Of a stretch of DNA of 64,000 bases, positions 1 to 8,487 are shown in pieces. Under the pieces are notes generated by a model. The model saw only the letters and a list, made by a program, of their open reading frames with translations, made no database searches and was not told the origin of the DNA. The stretch spans positions 3,476,900 to 3,540,899 of the forward strand of contig NZ_CP047593.1 of assembly GCF_009905215.1 (NCBI RefSeq), given 5' to 3'. Within the stretch, counting starts at the first letter, position 1; each line of letters begins with the position of its first letter. This DNA is from Tichowtungia aerotolerans (GTDB lineage: Bacteria > Verrucomicrobiota > Kiritimatiellia > Kiritimatiellales > Tichowtungiaceae). Position numbers and translations under genes: made by a program.

Positions 1-441
1 GGTATCCGTTTTATGGAGCTGACCATTCCGCAGGTCGGGCCCGTCCCCGAGCTGCTGAAAAATCTGTTTGTTGACTGGAGCTGGCTCGAAGGCGTCACAC
101 TCAAAGTCGCCGTTGCCCACGGTACCGCCAACGCCAAGCGGGTTATGGAAGATATCAAGGCCGGCGGACGCTGCAGCGAATGTCACTTCATCGAATTCAT
201 GGCCTGTCCCGGCGGCTGTATCGGCGGAGGCGGACAGCCCATTCCAACCAGCCCGGCCATTCGGGCCGCGCGCGCCAAAGCCATTTACAGCGAAGACGCT
301 TCTTATGAAATTCGCAAATCGCACGAAAACCCGGCAATCGCAAAGCTCTACAGCGAGTTTTTCACCGGCGGACCGTGCAGCCCTCTATCTCACAAACTCC
401 TCCACACCGGCTACACTCCGCGGGGGAAATATATTGTTTAA
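1..441 (+). CDS. [FeFe] hydrogenase large subunit, C-terminal part (5' end outside window)
   Basis: The reading frame is open from the first base, so the gene starts upstream of the window. The visible 146 residues hold the third H-cluster loop, [16 protein letters not shown], whose two cysteines bind the cubane and its bridge to the diiron site. The small-subunit-like tail ([25 protein letters not shown]) follows. It is clearly homologous to the C-terminus of the complete HydA at 865-2637 but far from identical, so this is a second hydrogenase and not a recent duplicate. The N-terminal iron-sulfur domains are not visible, so its subclass is unknown. A small membrane protein gene follows after 15 bases. 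Confidence 0.93.
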   Translation, partial: GIRFMELTIPQVGPVPELLKNLFVDWSWLEGVTLKVAVAHGTANAKRVMEDIKAGGRCSECHFIEFMACPGGCIGGGGQPIPTSPAIRAARAKAIYSEDASYEIRKSHENPAIAKLYSEFFTGGPCSPLSHKLLHTGYTPRGKYIV

Positions 442-456
442 TAAAAGGAGGCAGTC

Positions 457-723
457 ATGAAGCTGAACATCAAAGCATTTGCGCTTGCATGCGGCATCCT
501 GTGGGGCGTTGGTCTGTTCGCACTTACGTGGTGGATTATCGCCTTCGATGGCATCACCGGCGAAGTCACTCTGATCGGCCGACTCTATCGCGGTTACACC
601 ATCAGTCCAATCGGAAGCCTGCTGGGCCTTGTTTATGGATTCTGCGACGCCTTTATTGGCGGAGCGATTCTGGCATGGGTTTACAATGTCCTCGCCACCC
701 GCTTTGAGCGGAAAGCGCTCTAG
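457..723 (+). CDS. small two-helix membrane protein, holin-like family
   Basis: This 88-residue protein has two hydrophobic segments, roughly residues 8-30 and 50-78, and little else. A good ribosome site (AAAAGGAGG) precedes the ATG, and the gene follows the hydrogenase gene by 15 bases, so the two are probably cotranscribed. The sequence resembles short proteins that databases often call 'bacteriophage holin'. No endolysin or other phage gene is nearby, so lysis is an unlikely role. Its function is unknown. Confidence 0.7.
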   Translation: MKLNIKAFALACGILWGVGLFALTWWIIAFDGITGEVTLIGRLYRGYTISPIGSLLGLVYGFCDAFIGGAILAWVYNVLATRFERKAL

Positions 724-724
724 A

Positions 725-744
725 TTTTTTCAATGTTTGGAAAC
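725..744. repeat. palindromic repeat copy, degenerate (TTCCAA/TTGGAA family)
   Basis: Six T's, CAA, TGT, TTGGAAAC: the left arm lacks one C compared with TTTTCCAANNNTTGGAAAA. It directly follows the stop codon of the upstream gene. Confidence 0.5.
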
Positions 745-812
745 CCGTGTCGCGGGGCATGCTCAAAGCATGGCAGACTCAGGACGTTTTCCCGAACCTT
801 GGAACCCCAGAC

Positions 813-840
813 AGCCCCTGCCATTTTATGGCAAGGGCTT
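813..840. terminator. bidirectional hairpin between convergent genes
   Basis: AGCCC-C-TGCCAT and ATGGCA-A-GGGCT pair around a TTT loop, giving an 11-pair stem with one mismatch. It lies between the convergent ends of the holin-like gene and hydA. There is no long U tract on either strand, so termination strength is uncertain. Confidence 0.6.
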
Positions 841-864
841 TCCAATGCTGAATCATCGTTTCGG

Positions 865-2637
865 TTATACAACCGGCTTGTCTTCATAGTGCGTATGCAG
901 AAGATGATGTGATTTTTCTCCAAGCGGCTCTTTGAGAAACTCTTTATAGAGCTGCTGAACCGCTTCGTTCTCATGCGACTTACGCAGAGCTTTCCCTTCA
1001 TCTTCTTTGTAAATGGCGGCAATCCGACGCTCACGAACCGAATCATCAGTCATACGCGGTTGTCCGCCGCCGCCGACACAGCCTCCCGGACAGGTCATAA
1101 CTTCCACAAAGTGATAGCTCTTCTCTCCATTCTTAATACTTTCAAGCAAACGGCGGGTGTTAGCCAATCCGTGCGTTACAGCCACATTAACTGTTACGCC
1201 TTCGAGAAATGACCAGTCGGATTTTGTGCCTTCAATCGTAAGCGACGCTTCCTTAATTGCCTCAAGGCCTTCGACCGGTTTCACATGAAGGCCCTCCATC
1301 GGCAATTGTCTGCCGGTGATAAGTTCATACGCCGTACGCAATGCGGCTTCCATGACTCCACCGGTGTTGGCAAAGATGTCTGCAGCACCGGAACCGATCC
1401 CGAGCGGATCATCCATCTTTTCGTCTTCCAATGCCATAAAGTCAACGCCGGCTTCTTTGATCATCCGTCCCAGCTCGCGCGTGGTCAGAACATAATCAAC
1501 ATCCTGCACGCCGCTGTCGAACATCTCCGAGCGTTGGCATTCGAACTTTTTCGCAGTACACGGCATCACGGAAACCACAACCATATCTTGCGGCTCCACA
1601 CCGATCTTCTGCGCGTAGTAGGTTTTCGCCACCGCACCGAACATCTGCTGTGGAGACTTGCAGGTCGAAAGATTGGGAAGGAACTGCGGGTAATAATATT
1701 CCGCAAAGTTGATCCACCCCGGCGAACAGCTGGTGAACATGGGAAGAGCAACCTCTTCTTTATCGACCCAAGCTTTTTTAAGACGGGTTAACAGCTCGGT
1801 TCCCTCTTCCATAATCGTAAGGTCTGCAGTGAAGTTGGTGTCAAAGACCCCGTCAAACCCGATATCACGAAGCGCAGCCGTCATCTTGCCGGTCACCAGC
1901 GTGCCCGGTTCGCAGTCAAAACATTCGCCGAGTGCGGCGCGAATAGCCGGAGCCGTCTGAACCACCACGGTTTTTGACGGATCTTCGAGCGCGTTCCAAA
2001 CCATTTCAATATGGCTTTTTTCAGAAATCGCTCCGACCGGACAAACAGCGGCGCATTGTCCACACTGAACGCAGGTGACCTCATCGAGTTCCATCGTAAA
2101 GGCCGGTCCGATCATTGTATCAAAGCCTCGCCCCTGCGGCTGAAGCGCTCCAATCCCCTGAACCTGAGAACAGACCGTGACGCAGCGGCGGCACTTGATG
2201 CATTTCGAGTTGTCGCGAATCAGCGCCGGTGTACTGTCGTCAATCCGCGGCTTTGCTTTTTTTCCCTCAAAATGAATCTCACGGATTCCCAATTCTGAGG
2301 CGAGATCCTGCAATTCACAGTCCTGATTGCGATCACAGGTTTGGCAGTTCCCGTCATGCTCGGAAAGCAGCAGCTCCACCACCTGTTTGCGGGCGGCCCG
2401 TACCCGAGGGCTGTTGGTGTGCACAACCATTCCATCGGTAACCGGCGTTGAGCAGGATGCCATCAGCGTTCGGGCGCCGTCCACCTCCACCAAACAAACC
2501 CGGCAGGCACCGATTGGGTCGCGCTTTTCAAGGAAACAGAGTGTGGGAATGCGAATTCCTGCCCGTTTCGCTGTGTCCAGAATGGTTGCGCCATCAGGTG
2601 TCTCAATCAGTTTTCCGTTAATGGTTACCTTATGCAT
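865..2637 (-). CDS. hydA: [FeFe] hydrogenase catalytic subunit HydA (trimeric, group A)
   Basis: This is the catalytic subunit of a soluble NAD-linked, probably electron-bifurcating hydrogenase. The 590-residue protein runs from a [2Fe-2S] domain (C34, C45, C48 and a fourth near 62), through a His-Cys [4Fe-4S] segment (HDGNCQTCDRNQDC) and two [4Fe-4S] motifs (CIKCRRCVTVC, CVQCGQCAAVC), to the H-cluster. H-cluster loops are TSCSPGW, MPCTAKKFE and EVMTCPGGCVGGGGQP, and a small-subunit domain closes the C-terminus. Loop 1 has Ser where TSCCPxW has its second Cys. The start at 2637 is chosen because AGGAGG lies eight bases upstream and the ferredoxin fold begins there. It overlaps the hydB stop by 8 bases, so it is translationally coupled. 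Confidence 0.96.
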   Translation of the reverse strand: MHKVTINGKLIETPDGATILDTAKRAGIRIPTLCFLEKRDPIGACRVCLVEVDGARTLMASCSTPVTDGMVVHTNSPRVRAARKQVVELLLSEHDGNCQTCDRNQDCELQDLASELGIREIHFEGKKAKPRIDDSTPALIRDNSKCIKCRRCVTVCSQVQGIGALQPQGRGFDTMIGPAFTMELDEVTCVQCGQCAAVCPVGAISEKSHIEMVWNALEDPSKTVVVQTAPAIRAALGECFDCEPGTLVTGKMTAALRDIGFDGVFDTNFTADLTIMEEGTELLTRLKKAWVDKEEVALPMFTSCSPGWINFAEYYYPQFLPNLSTCKSPQQMFGAVAKTYYAQKIGVEPQDMVVVSVMPCTAKKFECQRSEMFDSGVQDVDYVLTTRELGRMIKEAGVDFMALEDEKMDDPLGIGSGAADIFANTGGVMEAALRTAYELITGRQLPMEGLHVKPVEGLEAIKEASLTIEGTKSDWSFLEGVTVNVAVTHGLANTRRLLESIKNGEKSYHFVEVMTCPGGCVGGGGQPRMTDDSVRERRIAAIYKEDEGKALRKSHENEAVQQLYKEFLKEPLGEKSHHLLHTHYEDKPVV

Positions 2638-5600
2638 TTGAAACCTCCTCTTCCTGACAGATGCATTTTCCGTAATCACAGCGCAGGCATCGACGCGCCT
2701 GACGAACGGCTTCCGCCTCATTCCAGGCCTGTTCCACTTCATCAAAGTTACTGCGCCGTTTATCAATCGGCATCATTCGCATTTTCTCCCTTGGGTACGG
2801 TACGGGATCGGCATCCGGATCGTAATCGGTAGTATTAACCACCTCGGTACGCCAGAAGGCGTGCTTTTCGCCACTGAGATACTCATCAATGGCTACGGCT
2901 GCTTTTTCACCGTCACCAATCGCATGAACAACCGACATCGGACCGGTTACAGAATCGCCACCGGCAAACACGCCGTCCAGCGAAGTCATCCGGCTTGTCG
3001 GATCCGCTTCAATCCAGCCGCGCCCACTCAGAACAAGCGCATCCCCGAATACGGACGCGTCCATGGTTTGCCCTACTGCCATAATGACCTGATCGGCCGG
3101 AATCACCAGTTCGTCGGCATCCGCTTCTGGACGCCTCCGACCGGACCGGTCAAACTCGCCAAGATGCATGTGCCGACACTTCACGCCGGCCACAGTCCTA
3201 TTCTCCGAAACGATTTCTTCAGGAGAAGTCAGCGATTCTATCAGGACACCCTCCTGCAGGGCTTCCTCGATCTCTTCTGCATAGGCCGGCATCTCTTCGC
3301 GCGTACGCGCGATACAGAATGGTTACGCGTTCGGCACCGAGACGAATGGCGGTACGGGCCGCGTCGACTGCGGCATTGCCACCGCCGATCACCACAACAT
3401 TGCTTCCGACCGGAACCGAACCGCGGATGTTGTACTGGCGAAGGAACGTCATGGCATCGTCCACACCTTTGGTATCGCTTCCCGGCAGATCTACACGAAT
3501 TCCGTCCGGAGCACCGATGCCGACAAAGACCGCGTCATACTGCTCCTTGAGTTCTGAAATCGTAAAATCCCGCCCCAGCGCTTTGCCGGTTTCTATGGTA
3601 ACGCCCATGCGCTCAATCATGCGGATCTCCCTTGCAAGAGTTTCGCGCGGCAGACGATAGGCGGGAATCGCCTGCACCAGCATTCCTCCGGGGCGCGGTT
3701 CTTTCTCAAACACGATCGGTTTGTAACCGAGACGTGCGAGGAAAAATGCGCAGGAGATTCCGGCCGGACCTCCGCCGACAATCGCGATCTTTTTCGCGGC
3801 ATTTGCGGCATTCGTCCGGATTTCCGGAAGCTGCATCTCGGTTTCCTGTTCCACCATAAAGCGCTTGATACCGCGAATCGAAACAGACTCGTCCAGCGTA
3901 CTTCGACGACATTTTTCTTCGCAGGTATGGAAGCAGACACGGGCACAGACACTGGCAAACGGATTACGATTGCGGTGCAGCTGCAGAGCCTCGCTGTAGC
4001 GTTTTCCTCCGACCAGCGAAATGAACCCGGGGATATCCACGCCAGCCGGACAGGCCGACTGGCACGGAGCCCGCACCAGTGAGGGGCAAACACCCGCGCG
4101 ACAGTGCCGATCACGGATATGCTCCACATATTCCTCACGAAAATGACGAATCGTTGACAGCACCGGGTTCGGAGCGGTCTGCCCCAGGCCACACAGTGAA
4201 CCCTGTTGGATAAACTCACCGAGTTCGATCAGCCGATCGATATCTTCGATGCGCCCCTGCCCGTCACAGATGCGCGTGAGAATTTCGAGCATGCGTTTAG
4301 TCCCGACCCGGCACGGAACACATTTGCCGCAGGATTCTTCCTGAACAAATTCAACGAAGAAGCGTGCGACATCCACCATGCAGGCGTCGTCATCCATCAC
4401 GATCAGACCACCGGAACCCATGATGGCGCCGAGTTCGCTGAGCGATTCGTAGTCGAGCGGGACGTTCAGGTGCTCTTTCGGAACGCATCCGCCGGATGGT
4501 CCGCCGAGCTGAGCGGCCTTGAACGGTTTGTTGTTCACGATGCCCCCGCCGATATCATAAATCAGTTCGCCGAGCGGCGTGCCGACCGGAACTTCAACCA
4601 GACCGGTGTTTCGAACAGCTCCGGCCAGCGCGAAGACTTTGGTTCCTTTGCTCTTTTCGGTTCCAAACGCCGCATACCAGTCGGCGCCGTTGCCTATAAT
4701 AGACGGAACGTTGGCGTAGGTTTCCACATTGTTCAAGACGGTCGGCTTGCCCCACAGTCCTTTCTGGGCAGGGAATGGCGGACGCGGACGCGGCTCTCCC
4801 CGCCTGCCTTCAATCGACGCGATCAGAGCCGTTTCTTCGCCGCATACAAACGCACCGGAACCCATGCGGATTTCGAGATTGAATGAAAAGTCCGACCCCA
4901 GAATATTTTCACCGAGCAGGCCGTGTTCGTTGGCCTCATCAATTGCCTTCTGCAACCGCTCAACCGCCAGCGGATACTCGGCACGCACGTAGACATACCC
5001 CTGCGAGGCACCAATGGCATAAGCGCCGATAGCCATTCCTTCAATCAGGCTGTGCGGATCGCCTTCAAGAACCGAACGGTCCATGTAGGCCCCCGGATCG
5101 CCTTCATCTGCGTTGCAAAGCATGTAGCGCAGGTCCGCAGGTGTCTGGCGGGTGAAGTTCCATTTCATCCATGTCGGGAATCCGGCACCGCCGCGCCCGC
5201 GAAGCCCGGAAATCTTTATCTGTTCAATCACGTCATTCGGCAGCAGCTCGGAAAGTGTTTTTCCCAATGCCTGGTAAACACCGGCTTCGAGAGCGTCGTC
5301 GATCGACTCGGGATCAACTCGACCGCAGTTGCGAAGAACAACTTTGGTCTGTTTCTGGAAGAAATCGATATCGTTCAGACAGGGAACAGCTCTTTCACCA
5401 TTGGCATCGCGGGCAACCAGCCGTTCAATGGTCCGGGCACCCTGCACATGTTCACTCATAATGACGGATGCATCGTCTGGATGAACCCGCTGATAGAAAG
5501 TCATGTTATCGGTCATCAGGATGACCGGACCTTCCGCGCAAAGCCCCATACAGCCGGTTGCAATGATTTCAATATCAAGATCGCGGATTCCGGCTTCTTC

Positions 5601-5753
5601 ACGCAGCGCGTCGATCACCTTATCCGATCCGGACGCAAGGCAGCCTCCACCGGCGCAAACCAGAATCCGGGCTACCTCATTTTCGCCGACAGCTCGGACC
5701 CGTTCTTTGAGGTCCTTAACAGATTGAATACGTTTATCGACCGGGGCAATCAT
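2630..5753 (-). CDS. hydB: HydB/NuoF-type flavoprotein fused to GltD-like FAD oxidoreductase, with apparent frameshift
   Basis: This is the NAD(H)-binding subunit of the hydrogenase, about 1040 residues when the two frames are joined. The order is: an N-terminal thioredoxin-like [2Fe-2S] domain (residues 25-115); the NuoF core with GLRGRGGAGFPTW, NADEGDPGAYMDRS and FVCGEETALIASIEG for FMN and NADH; the ESCGKCVPCRVG [4Fe-4S] site near 465; then a GltD-type Fer4 region (CQSACPAGVDIPGF, CARVCFHTCEEKC); and an FAD dinucleotide site (AIVGGGPAGISCAFFLARLG). The usual C-terminal ferredoxin of HydB is replaced by the GltD-like half. The frame breaks at 3298-3311. Downstream residues REEMPAYAEEIEEAL continue the same family in another frame, ending CLRCDYGKCICQ. 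ATGA overlap with hydC supports an operon. Confidence 0.88.
3298..3311. other. apparent +1 frameshift inside a CG palindrome of hydB
   Basis: On the coding strand the expected Tyr-Arg-Arg-Thr-Arg-Glu-Glu reads correctly only if one base is removed from CGCGCGTACGCGCG, itself a perfect 14-base palindrome. An alternating-GC tract is a common place for sequencing or assembly error. A true mutation or recoding cannot be excluded from the sequence. Confidence 0.75.
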
Positions 5754-6286
5754 ACGGCAACTCCTTCCTCTTGCGGCTCTTCAACGGCATACGCTTTTAG
5801 AATTTCGCCGATTTTGGACGGGTTCACCCGCTGATGAACATCATCGTTCACCATAATGACCGGTGCGAGACCGCAGGCACCGAAACAGCGCCCCACATCC
5901 AGAGAAAAAAGACGGTCTTCTGTAGTTTCTCCGATATCAATCCCCAGTTCTTTTTTCATAGCCGACAACACCTCCTTGCCGCCGCGCACATAACAGGCAG
6001 TTCCGAGACAGACGCGAACGGTGTATTTCCCGCGCGGCACAGTGGAAAAAAACGAGTAAAACCCAACGACTCCAGCCACTTCACTATAGGGTTTGTCGAA
6101 CATCCGGCTTATTTTCAGGAGTACACTTTCAGGCAAATACCCGAACCGGCTTTGCACCGTCTGCAATGCAGGAATCAGCCCTCCCGGCTGTTTGATATAT
6201 TCCCCGATTAACTCATCGAGTTGAGCAATCATTTCCTCGTCGGTCACTTCCTGCGAACACATGCAGCACGTTTTTTCTTCGGCCAT
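5750..6286 (-). CDS. hydC: HydC/NuoE-type [2Fe-2S] subunit
   Basis: This 178-residue thioredoxin-like ferredoxin is the first gene of the hydCBA operon. After a helical N-terminus come the four cluster ligands in VCLGTACYVRG and DVGRCFGACGLAPVIMVND, the standard NuoE pattern C-x4-C and C-x3-C. A CCMC motif at residues 7-10 (MAEEKTCCMC) precedes the domain and is not part of the usual NuoE core. It probably passes electrons between the HydB flavin and HydA. The start is supported by GGAGGG upstream, and the stop overlaps the hydB start as ATGA. Confidence 0.95.
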   Translation of the reverse strand: MAEEKTCCMCSQEVTDEEMIAQLDELIGEYIKQPGGLIPALQTVQSRFGYLPESVLLKISRMFDKPYSEVAGVVGFYSFFSTVPRGKYTVRVCLGTACYVRGGKEVLSAMKKELGIDIGETTEDRLFSLDVGRCFGACGLAPVIMVNDDVHQRVNPSKIGEILKAYAVEEPQEEGVAV

Positions 6287-6344
6287 TGATACCCTCCAGG
6301 TTGTCGTAACATGAAATGCGCTATAGGCATCAATGATAACCTTA

Positions 6345-6370
6345 AAATCCGCATGTTTAAAGCGGGATTT
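6345..6370. promoter_or_regulatory. imperfect inverted repeat upstream of hydCBA
   Basis: AAATCCGC and GCGGGATTT are separated by nine bases, with one unpaired base in the right arm. It lies in the 171-bp space between the divergent hydC and nfo genes and could be an operator. It does not match the Rex consensus TTGTGAA-N4-TTCACAA. Confidence 0.3.
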
Positions 6371-6421
6371 AATCTAATCAAGAGGTTCAAGCATTTTAGG
6401 AATAAAACCGGCCTTCACAGT

Positions 6422-6450
6422 TTTTCTGCATCACAAATTTTGTCTACACT
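6422..6450 (+). promoter_or_regulatory. candidate promoter of nfo (leaderless)
   Basis: TACACT at 6445-6450 is followed by seven bases and then the nfo ATG. The -35 at 17 bases (TTTTCT) is weak. No Shine-Dalgarno sequence lies between, so the transcript may start at the start codon. Confidence 0.45.
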
Positions 6451-6457
6451 GTCCGGC

Positions 6458-7294
6458 ATGAAAACAATTGGAGCTCATGTCAGTGCAAGCGGCGGTGTAA
6501 AAAACGCCCCGGAAAATGCAAAAGCAATCGGTGCAGATGCTTTTGCGCTGTTCACAAAAAACCAGCGACAGTGGAAAAGCGCCCCGCTATCCGAAGAAGA
6601 CATCGCCGCATTTAAGAAAAACTGTGCGGGGCAGTTTGCGCCGGAACAGATTCTCCCTCATGACTCCTATTTGATTAACCTCGGGCACCCGGAGGCCGAT
6701 GCTCTGAAAAAATCCCGGGATGCTTTTCTGGATGAAATGAAACGCTGCGAACAACTGGGGCTTGATCGATTGAATTTTCATCCGGGAAGTCATCTTAAAA
6801 AATGTACCGAAGATGAGTGCATCGCCACCATTGCAGAATCGATTAATCTGGTACTGGCGGAAACGACAGGAGTCTCCGCAGTGATCGAAAACACCGCCGG
6901 CCAGGGTTCCAACATGGGCTATCGTTTTGAACAGATCGCGGCAATGATTGAACAGGTCGAAGATCAAAGCCGCGTCGGCGTCTGCATCGACACCTGCCAC
7001 AGCTTCACATCAGGTTACGATCTGCGCACGCCCGAAGCCTGCAAAGAAACGTTTGACCGGTTTGGAGACATTATCGGCTTCGATTATCTGATGGGCATGC
7101 ATCTCAACGATTCGAAGAAAGATCTCGGCACACGGGTCGACCGCCACCACAGCCTTGGAGAAGGTTTTATCGGGCTCGACTGTTTCCGTTACATTATGGC
7201 TGACGAACGCTTCAACAACATCCCGCTGATTCTGGAAACTCCGAATCCCGCGATCTGGGCCGATGAAATAAAACTGCTGCGCAGTTTTGAATAG
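6458..7294 (+). CDS. nfo: endonuclease IV (AP endonuclease)
   Basis: This 278-residue TIM-barrel zinc enzyme cleaves DNA 5' of abasic sites in base excision repair. Recognisable segments are GAHVSASGG at the start, [64 protein letters not shown] and LILETPNP, which carry the zinc-binding His, Glu and Asp residues. The start at 6458 is preferred over in-frame upstream codons because the family begins at MKTIGAHVS. It has no ribosome site but does have a -10-like hexamer seven bases upstream. The gene is convergent with the DsbD-like gene, three bases between stops. Confidence 0.96.
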   Translation: MKTIGAHVSASGGVKNAPENAKAIGADAFALFTKNQRQWKSAPLSEEDIAAFKKNCAGQFAPEQILPHDSYLINLGHPEADALKKSRDAFLDEMKRCEQLGLDRLNFHPGSHLKKCTEDECIATIAESINLVLAETTGVSAVIENTAGQGSNMGYRFEQIAAMIEQVEDQSRVGVCIDTCHSFTSGYDLRTPEACKETFDRFGDIIGFDYLMGMHLNDSKKDLGTRVDRHHSLGEGFIGLDCFRYIMADERFNNIPLILETPNPAIWADEIKLLRSFE

Positions 7295-7297
7295 GGT

Positions 7298-8464
7298 TCA
7301 TTCGTCAGGACTCAAAATGATAAATGTCGGCAAGCCCTGGACGCCGAAATGCTCGACAATATCTGAGGCCGGCGGTTCATCGTATTGCGTCGCATCAATC
7401 TTAATAAATCGATAGCCGGCAAGTCGCTCCTGAACAGCCGCGTCCGGCCAGGTATCTTTTTCCATCTGCTTGCAGTTTTTGCACCATTCTGCTGTGAAAT
7501 CAAGAAACACCGGCTGCCCGGCCGCATACGCTGCTGCCAGTTCTTCTGCCAGATCACTCTGCTCTATCGCCCCTGTTTCTTTGTCGGCAGGCTTCATTAA
7601 ACCCAATCCGAGTTTTCCGTAATAAACCGCTAACATCAGAATCAGCACACCAAACCCGCGCTTCACCCATTCCATCCATCTCCCGGGTTTGGGAAGAAAA
7701 GTGAATCCCGCGCCCGCAAACGGCCATGGGAGAGCCATCCCGACACCTAACAGGAACGGCAACAGCAACCCGACTGATCCCATGCCCTGAGCCAACAGAA
7801 GTACCGCGAGCACTACGGGCGCCACGCAGGCCCCGGCCAGCAAGGCGGCAATCCCGCCCATTACAAACGCTGTGGCAAACCGGCTTTTGAACTGAACATT
7901 CCTGCCGGACTGAAACTTCGAAAAATCAATATGCAGCACGCCGAACATTGAAAGCGCCAGCACAACAAACACCACGGCAATGCCCATATTGAACCACGGG
8001 CTGGAATTCAGGGCTCCGAAACTCTGCCCTCCAAGAACAGCGATTACGCCCAGCACTCCATACACAGAGGCTATTCCCAATCCATAGGTTCCGCCCAGGG
8101 CAAATCCCTTTGCCCGGGACTCCGACTGCGCCCCTGCACCAATGATGGCAATATTTACAGGAATCATCGGCAGTACGCACGGCGTCAGGTTCAACAGAAA
8201 ACCGCCCAGAAGAATCAGCAGAACCGTCAGTCCCATCCCGGATTCTTCGAGGAATGCGGCAGGATCTTCAGCAAACCGGCTCAGTGCGCTCTGCCGGACT
8301 GTTGTCACCGCACCTTCCGCACGGTCAATCACGGCAACCATTTCTTCAGGTGATTTATATCCGACATCGCGAGTCAATTCCGTAAAATGTTCCAATTCGC
8401 TTTGCCAACCGGCAAAAACAGCGCCCGCAACGAATAAAAAGAAAAACAGGATGTATTTTTTCAT
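7298..8464 (-). CDS. DsbD-like thiol:disulfide interchange protein
   Basis: This 388-residue protein has a signal peptide (residues 1-17), a short extracytoplasmic segment, an eight-helix membrane domain with the paired cysteines in NLTPCVLPMIPVNI and ACVAPVVL, and a C-terminal thioredoxin domain with WCKNCKQME. It should carry reducing power from cytoplasmic thioredoxin across the membrane. The large N-terminal DsbD immunoglobulin-like domain is missing, so it is closer to short CcdA/ScsB-thioredoxin fusions. Start 8464 follows TTGGAGAA. Only 23 bases separate it from the divergent cca start, so promoters must overlap the opposite gene. Confidence 0.88.
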   Translation of the reverse strand: MKKYILFFFLFVAGAVFAGWQSELEHFTELTRDVGYKSPEEMVAVIDRAEGAVTTVRQSALSRFAEDPAAFLEESGMGLTVLLILLGGFLLNLTPCVLPMIPVNIAIIGAGAQSESRAKGFALGGTYGLGIASVYGVLGVIAVLGGQSFGALNSSPWFNMGIAVVFVVLALSMFGVLHIDFSKFQSGRNVQFKSRFATAFVMGGIAALLAGACVAPVVLAVLLLAQGMGSVGLLLPFLLGVGMALPWPFAGAGFTFLPKPGRWMEWVKRGFGVLILMLAVYYGKLGLGLMKPADKETGAIEQSDLAEELAAAYAAGQPVFLDFTAEWCKNCKQMEKDTWPDAAVQERLAGYRFIKIDATQYDEPPASDIVEHFGVQGLPTFIILSPDE

Positions 8465-8487
8465 AGATTTTCTCCAATGTAACTTAC

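Noticed and set aside
457-723. Prophage remnant suggested by a holin-like protein
   Set aside because: No endolysin, integrase, structural gene or attachment repeat is nearby; such small membrane proteins are often misnamed.
2630-3292. A separate gene for a 220-residue oxidoreductase starting MPAYAEEIEEA
   Set aside because: It continues the GltD-like family exactly where the upstream frame ends, and the internal Met is in mid-domain. It is treated as the second half of a frameshifted hydB.
6345-6370. Rex redox-repressor operator upstream of the hydrogenase operon
   Set aside because: The inverted repeat there does not match TTGTGAA-N4-TTCACAA; kept only as an unspecified inverted repeat.
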